Source: CAVSJA01 sp963728145
Lineage (GTDB): Bacteria; Bacteroidota; Bacteroidia; Chitinophagales; Chitinophagaceae
NCBI GenBank assembly: GCA_963728145.1
Contig: CAVSJA010000005.1
Span: 66,602-130,601, forward strand
Direction: 5' to 3'
Length of the DNA: 64,000 nucleotides
Shown here: piece by piece, positions 59,586 to 64,000 of the stretch
Position numbering within the stretch: the stretch's first letter is position 1
How the letters are laid out: each line of letters starts with the position of its first letter
Translations under genes and position numbers: made by a program
The notes under the pieces: generated by a model
Database searches by the model: none
Told to the model about the DNA's origin: nothing
What the model saw: only the letters and a program-made list of their open reading frames with translations

Positions 59586-61532
59586 ATGAAAGCCTTATCA
59601 GCAGTTTTCCTCTTCATCATAATCAATGGCAATCTCTTTTCACAGCCTGCAAAAAAATCAATCCCGAATGCGCAATGGCCTGCCTATGGCGGAGATGCGG
59701 GAGGTTCAAGGTATTCAGCACTTGATCAAATAAATGCAACCAACGTTTCAAAGTTAAAGCCTGTATGGACTTATCAAACAGGGGAATTAAAAACCTATGC
59801 CGGTACTTCCGCAAATGAGAAAGCGGCCTTCGAAGCGACACCCTTGATGGTGGATGGAACTTTGTATTTCAGCACTCCTTCCTGCAGGGTAATTGCAATT
59901 GATGCAGCAAGTGGAATGGAGAAGTGGATGTACGATCCAAAAGTAAATCTCAAAAAAGGTTATTCGGAGATCACTTCAAGAGGAGTTTCTTATTGGCCGG
60001 CTGATAACAAAGCAAAGGGTTCAGCAAAAAAGATATTTATCGGAACTATTGATGGACGTCTCATTGCATTGGATGCAAATGATGGTAGTCCAATAACCAG
60101 TTTTGGTAAAAATGGAACGGTGAACCTGAGTGAAGGAATGCGTGGCGATGTCAACGTTACTTCACCAGGAGCAGTAATTGGTAATTTGATTATTGTTGGT
60201 TCTTCCATGGGAGATAATCATCGTTTCGATTATCCCAGGGGTGCCGTTCGTGCATTTGATGTACATACCGGTCAACTACGCTGGACCTGGGATCCGATTC
60301 CACAGGATTCATCCGATAAAGCCTGGACTACCTGGAATGGGCCAAAAGCGCACCAGGCAGGAGCAGCCAATGCATGGTCAATACTTTCGGTTGACCCACA
60401 GCGTGATCTTGTGTTTGTTCCAACTTCTTGTCCGAGCCCGGATTATTATGGCGGAGAAAGATTGGGACAAAATCTATATGGAAATTCAATTGTTGCATTG
60501 AAGGCATCTACGGGTAAACTGGTTTGGTATTTCCAGGTAGTGCATCATGATATTTGGGACTATGATATTGCGGCTCAACCGATGTTGATTGATATAAATA
60601 AGAATGGTAAGAAAGTTCCAGCTGTTGCTGTAGGTACCAAGATGGGATATATTTTTATATTGAACAGGGAAACAGGGAAGCCATTGTTTCCAGTTGAAGA
60701 AAAATCTGTACCTGCTTCACTCGTTCCCGGAGAGCAGGCATGGAAAACACAACCCATTCCTGTATTACCTGCTCCTGTCGGCATTCAATCCATTTCAAAA
60801 AATGATGCATGGGGATTTACTGAGGCAGATCGTGAAGAAGCTGCCAATAAGATTTCAAAGTATAGAAATGAAGGCCCATTTACTCCGCCTTCTTTTGAAG
60901 GCACATTGGTTACACCGGGAAATGTAGGAGGTATTCATTGGGGCGGAATGTGTTTCGACCAAAAGCAAGGGTTGCTCATAACGAATATCAATCGCATACC
61001 AGCAATTATTCGGTTGGTCAAACGGGATAGTGTTGACCTGGTTCAAAAAGAAAATAAAGAATTAGTTAGAGCAGAAACAGGACTTCAACTCGGAACACCT
61101 TATGTTTTAAAACGGGATTACTTGTTTAAGATCACCATTGCCGGCATGGTGCCTGATTTCAAACCTCCATGGGGAACATTATTGGCAATCAGCACAAATG
61201 ACGGATCAAAGAAATGGGAAGTGCCATTAGGTTTTATGTTTGATCCGAAAAAATATCCGGGAGCAGACAAATGGGGCTCCATCAATTTCGGCGGAGCCAT
61301 AGTAACTGCGGGCAATTTAATTTTTGTTGCCGCTAGCATGGACAATCATTTCCGCGCATTCAACACAAAAACCGGCGAAATGGTTTGGGAATATGAATTA
61401 CCAGCATCTGCACAAGCGACACCAATGACCTATTCAATTAATGGAAAGCAATACTTAGTAATTGCTGCAGGTGGCCATGGAAAATTAAGAACGAAACTGG
61501 GTGATTATGTTGTGGCGTTTGCGATTGAGTGA
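59586..61532 (+). CDS. PQQ-dependent dehydrogenase (quinoprotein)
   Basis: The 648-residue protein has a signal peptide (cleavage near LFSQP, residue 20) and eight-bladed PQQ-dehydrogenase repeats: AYGGDAGGSRYSAL (about 34-47), TPLMVDGTLYFSTP, VIAIDAASGMEKW, HHDIWDYDIAAQPML (about 325-339), and FDPKKYPGADKWGSINFGG. It resembles membrane-bound quinoprotein glucose dehydrogenases. It oxidises a sugar or alcohol in the periplasm using pyrroloquinoline quinone; no pqq genes are in the window, so PQQ may be taken up. No cytochrome c domain is fused. An R element starts 27 bp after the stop. Confidence 0.9.
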   Translation: MKALSAVFLFIIINGNLFSQPAKKSIPNAQWPAYGGDAGGSRYSALDQINATNVSKLKPVWTYQTGELKTYAGTSANEKAAFEATPLMVDGTLYFSTPSCRVIAIDAASGMEKWMYDPKVNLKKGYSEITSRGVSYWPADNKAKGSAKKIFIGTIDGRLIALDANDGSPITSFGKNGTVNLSEGMRGDVNVTSPGAVIGNLIIVGSSMGDNHRFDYPRGAVRAFDVHTGQLRWTWDPIPQDSSDKAWTTWNGPKAHQAGAANAWSILSVDPQRDLVFVPTSCPSPDYYGGERLGQNLYGNSIVALKASTGKLVWYFQVVHHDIWDYDIAAQPMLIDINKNGKKVPAVAVGTKMGYIFILNRETGKPLFPVEEKSVPASLVPGEQAWKTQPIPVLPAPVGIQSISKNDAWGFTEADREEAANKISKYRNEGPFTPPSFEGTLVTPGNVGGIHWGGMCFDQKQGLLITNINRIPAIIRLVKRDSVDLVQKENKELVRAETGLQLGTPYVLKRDYLFKITIAGMVPDFKPPWGTLLAISTNDGSKKWEVPLGFMFDPKKYPGADKWGSINFGGAIVTAGNLIFVAASMDNHFRAFNTKTGEMVWEYELPASAQATPMTYSINGKQYLVIAAGGHGKLRTKLGDYVVAFAIE

Positions 61533-61558
61533 CAGTTCCAGGAGTCCGGAAGGTCCTC

Positions 61559-61790
61559 GCAGAGTCTCCCGCATCGGCGACTTACGAACATCAAGAATCT
61601 TACGCGGGGACTCTGCGAATGCCCGTAGGGCGGATAGGTCGCGACATCGAATGAATAGATACTTAAATTCCTGGTTGGTAAAATGACAATGGGGCTAAGA
61701 CCATTCCAATTGTCCCGCCATGGCGGGACAGGCGCAGAGTCCCCCCGTAAGATGCATCTAATTCGAAGTGCGTGCTGGGGGAGACTCTGC
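61559..61790. repeat. R element, locus 3
   Basis: Half-units 61559-61616 and 61734-61790 face each other. A perfect 20-bp palindrome TGTCCCGCCATGGCGGGACA (61711-61730) lies beside the second half-unit. The right half-unit overlaps the C-terminal codons of the oxidoreductase at 61758. Confidence 0.92.
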
Positions 61791-62846
61791 GGGAACCTTT
61801 AATAGTCCCTTTACCTCAATCGTTCTTTTCTGTTCATTACTCTCCTTCGCCAGCTCAATCATCTTAACCACATTATATCCATGTTCTGATTTTTCAGTTA
61901 ATGGCTTACCATTCGCGATGGATTCATATAAATTCTGGTAATAGATCCCAAAGTTTCCAACTTCAGAAACTAATTTCTCTTTGATGATCTCTCCTTCAAT
62001 TTCTGTATGCAATAGTCCATGATGTTCTTCTGGTTCCACTCCAAATCCTTCATCGGTTGGGAGCGCACCTGCACGAAGCGCGGCATCCTGCGGGTCATCT
62101 CCGTATTTGATGAATGAACCCTTTGTACCATGTATCTGGTAACGTGGTCCCTGTTCACGAACCAGCATACCCGCTTTCAGAATAACTTTTTTAAAGCCAT
62201 AATCGAGACGGATATCAAAATAATCATCCGCTTCAGTCCCTGGCCTTTGTTTTCGAATATCTGCCGTGATCGTTTTCGGAAATCCAAATAGGTCGAGAGC
62301 CTGATCAATGAGATGAGGTCCGAGATCATACAATATTCCACTTCCGGGCACTGATGTCTCTTTCCAGCTATTTTTCAATTCGGGACGATAACGATTGTAT
62401 TGCGCTTCAAATTCATGGATCTCTCCGAGCACATTTCTTTCCAAGAGCGCTTTTATAGTCAAGGCATCACTTGCATAGCGACGACTTTGATACACACTCA
62501 GCAATTTCTTTTTTTCTTTTGCGAGTTTGATGAGTTGCGCTGCTTCCTCACTGGCAACGGTCATTGGTTTGTCGAGTACGACATGCCTACCTGCTTCAAG
62601 TGCGGCTTTGGCAAATCGAAAATGAGTTTCATTTGGAGTGGTGATCACGATTAGGTCTAAGGAATCATCCTTCAATAATTCCTCTATTGATCTGGCGATC
62701 TTAACACGTGGATATTTTTCTTTTGACAAAGATGTTTTTCTTTCTACCACGCTTACCAATTCATAGTTTTGATTTGCCGCGATGAATGGCGCGTGGAAAC
62801 TGCGTCCACCAAGCCCAAATCCTATGAGTCCTGTTCTGATAATCAA
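61758..62846 (-). CDS. Gfo/Idh/MocA family oxidoreductase
   Basis: The 362-residue enzyme has an N-terminal Rossmann NAD(P) domain with IGFGLGGRSFHAPF (about 8-21), the EKPMTV-like VLDKPMTVASEEA (about 92-104), then YQSRRYASD (about 119) and a C-terminal alpha/beta domain with ILYDLGPHLIDQAL (about 172-185) containing the active-site His. It oxidises or reduces a sugar or cyclitol. The last codons (VPAESPPARTSN) and the stop are encoded by an R-element half-unit, so the original C-terminus was probably different by about a dozen residues. Divergent from an SDR gene. Confidence 0.93.
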   Translation of the reverse strand: MIIRTGLIGFGLGGRSFHAPFIAANQNYELVSVVERKTSLSKEKYPRVKIARSIEELLKDDSLDLIVITTPNETHFRFAKAALEAGRHVVLDKPMTVASEEAAQLIKLAKEKKKLLSVYQSRRYASDALTIKALLERNVLGEIHEFEAQYNRYRPELKNSWKETSVPGSGILYDLGPHLIDQALDLFGFPKTITADIRKQRPGTEADDYFDIRLDYGFKKVILKAGMLVREQGPRYQIHGTKGSFIKYGDDPQDAALRAGALPTDEGFGVEPEEHHGLLHTEIEGEIIKEKLVSEVGNFGIYYQNLYESIANGKPLTEKSEHGYNVVKMIELAKESNEQKRTIEVKGLLKVPAESPPARTSN

Positions 62847-62880
62847 GAATTAATTTTTATGGTGTTTAAAAATACCTATA

Positions 62881-62976
62881 AATTGTTTGATTGTTCGATT
62901 GTTTGATTGTTGGGTTCATAAAACAACTAGCCAACAATTAAACCAACCATCTTAGCAATTAAACCATCAAACAATC
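62881..62976. repeat. F8 inverted array (8-bp unit ATTGTTTG)
   Basis: Left arm 62881-62914 (ATTGTTTG, ATTGTTCG, ATTGTTGG), right arm 62931-62976 (CAACAATT, AACCATCA, AACAATCC variants), with weaker symmetry than F1-F3. It lies in the divergent gap between the two oxidoreductase genes. Confidence 0.8.
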
Positions 62977-62981
62977 CCGGA

Positions 62982-63737
62982 ATGTTCAAAGATAAAGTAG
63001 CAGTGGTAACCGGTGCCGGCCAGGGCATCGGGTTTGAAATCTGCCGTCAGCTTGCATTGCAGGGTGCGAAAGTGGTATTGAATGATATCGATCAGAATTT
63101 TTCAAAGTCTGCATCGCAGAAAATCATGACTGAGGGCGGCGAATGTATTCCGCATACCGGGGATGTTGCCAACAATAATTATGTAAAACAATTGGTGAGT
63201 GATACAGTAAAGCAATTTGGAAAACTGGATATCGCAATCGCTAATGCGGGCATTACCTTGTTTGGCGATTTTCTTGACTTTCCAGCGGATTCTTTTGAAC
63301 AGGTGATGAAAGTAAATCTTGGGGGAACTTTTTTTCTTGCGCAAGCTGCAGCCAATCAAATGAAGAAACAGGGAACCGGGGGAAGCATGTTGTTTACCTC
63401 ATCGGTTGTCGGTCACCAGGCACACAAACAATTGGCCGCATATGCAATGACAAAGGCGGGAATTGAAATGCTCGCAAAGAATCTCGTGATAGAATTGTCT
63501 CAATATAAGATCAACGTAAATGCAATTGCCCCTGGTGCAACAAAAACAGAACGCACCTTGCTTGATCCGGAATATGAAAAGATATGGTCGACATTGATTC
63601 CAATGGGCAAGCCAGCGTCTACAAAAGATATTGCTGATACCGCATTGTATTTGGTTTCCGATGCCGCAAGGCATATTACCGGTCAAACCATCATAATTGA
63701 TGGGGGATGGACGGCGATTAGTCCTTCTCCTTTCTAG
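62982..63737 (+). CDS. Short-chain dehydrogenase/reductase
   Basis: The 251-residue classical SDR has the cofactor motif TGAGQGIG (about 10-17), the NNAG-type IANAGIT (about 87-93), catalytic Ser in FTSSVVG (about 140), Tyr-x-x-x-Lys in YAMTKAG (about 154-160) and the C-terminal GWTAI. It reduces or oxidises a carbonyl/hydroxyl with NAD(P). It is divergent from the Gfo/Idh/MocA gene, so both may act on related polyol or sugar substrates. Start is ATG 62982, 5 bp after the F8 array. Confidence 0.95.
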   Translation: MFKDKVAVVTGAGQGIGFEICRQLALQGAKVVLNDIDQNFSKSASQKIMTEGGECIPHTGDVANNNYVKQLVSDTVKQFGKLDIAIANAGITLFGDFLDFPADSFEQVMKVNLGGTFFLAQAAANQMKKQGTGGSMLFTSSVVGHQAHKQLAAYAMTKAGIEMLAKNLVIELSQYKINVNAIAPGATKTERTLLDPEYEKIWSTLIPMGKPASTKDIADTALYLVSDAARHITGQTIIIDGGWTAISPSPF

Positions 63738-63764
63738 ATCTCAAATTTTATAAGGTTCCATTTT

Positions 63765-63844
63765 AACAGGTAGCCCCTACGGGGCAATGAAATTGAATTG
63801 ATAAAATATATCGTGGCTACAAACAGGTAGCTCCTAACGGAGCA
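63765..63844. repeat. Two related GTAGCCCCTACGGGGC-type units
   Basis: AACAGGTAGCCCCTACGGGG plus CA (63765-63786) and AACAGGTAGCTCCTAACGGA plus GCA (63822-63844) are direct copies with changes that keep the inner palindrome paired. This is a common type of Bacteroidota intergenic repeat. Confidence 0.8.
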
Positions 63845-64000
63845 TTTTACAACCTTGGCAGGAATTGCAGAGTTTCTCACCTGCGGAAGCATTCTGCAAG
63901 TTTTTCAAAAAAACATTCCGAATTGCAAATACCACGATAGCAGCTCCATTGACGTTTATTCGTAATCCATTGAATGCAATTGCGCATGATGCATTTCTTC
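63845..64000. other. No gene assigned at right window edge
   Basis: No supported feature. On the minus strand, the last 14 codons from 64000 read EEMHHAQLHSMDYE and then a stop at 63956-63958, which could be the C-terminus of a gene that continues beyond the window, but there is too little to judge. Confidence 0.3.

Noticed and set aside
63956..64000. C-terminal fragment EEMHHAQLHSMDYE on the minus strand at the right edge
   Set aside because: Only 14 codons are visible and two other frames are also open, so no gene call is possible.
1..64000. tRNA or rRNA genes
   Set aside because: No cloverleaf-like or rRNA-like sequence was recognised by eye in the intergenic regions; a dedicated scan was not possible.

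Overview
The window looks like the chromosome of a member of the Bacteroidota, most likely of the Chitinophagaceae/Chitinophagales group. The evidence is a parA-parB-DUF5683-dapB cluster, a type IX secretion protein of the PorQ family, an Oar-like and a second TonB-dependent receptor with N-terminal carboxypeptidase-regulatory-like domains, several PorT-like outer-membrane barrels, lipoboxes of the Bacteroidota type, and TAnnTTTG promoter boxes lying just upstream of start codons. I saw no tRNA, rRNA, CRISPR array, phage, plasmid or insertion-sequence gene.

Layout. 1-3.8 kb: lipoprotein fragment, a YbdK/GCS2-type carboxylate-amine ligase, an ATP-grasp ligase and a divergent esterase (possible small amide or peptide metabolism). 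4-9 kb: Oar-like receptor and ribBA, then a gene-free stretch with a perfect 47-bp inverted repeat. 9-25 kb: a TamB-like protein, DinB-like protein, outer-membrane proteins, gamma-glutamyltransferase, a Cys Ntn-hydrolase, a DUF1080 protein and acylphosphatase. 24.6-32 kb: response regulator and histidine kinase translationally coupled to dapB, then the DUF5683-parB-parA block, which carries a segmental duplication with a methyltransferase gene between its two copies. 32-41 kb: hydrolases, barrels, Lon protease and PorQ. 41-51 kb: a response regulator that lost its DNA-binding domain, bioB, and a tightly packed minus-strand operon of M42 peptidase, small membrane protein, NoeA-like methyltransferase and three paralogous membrane-anchored alkaline-phosphatase-superfamily proteins. 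51-64 kb: a stand-alone LuxE-like enzyme, lipoproteins, a frameshifted S41 peptidase, an M14 peptidase, a PQQ dehydrogenase, a Gfo/Idh/MocA oxidoreductase and an SDR.

The most unusual property lies between the genes. About twenty intergenic gaps hold short tandem repeats (7-, 8- or 9-bp units) built as inverted pairs: a G- or purine-rich arm, a spacer that often contains an ordinary terminator, then the reverse-complement arm. At least eight unrelated unit sequences (called F1-F8 here) share this plan, all two-armed examples of the G-rich families have the same polarity, and the arrays touch or supply stop codons. A separate palindromic element (family R, about 57-bp half-units in opposed pairs) occurs at three loci and supplies the C-terminal codons of one gene. 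These repeats are the best candidate here for an undescribed system; the three-sulfatase/NoeA-like operon and the YbdK/ATP-grasp/esterase group are the best protein candidates. All functional statements rest on reading motifs; no database search was run.
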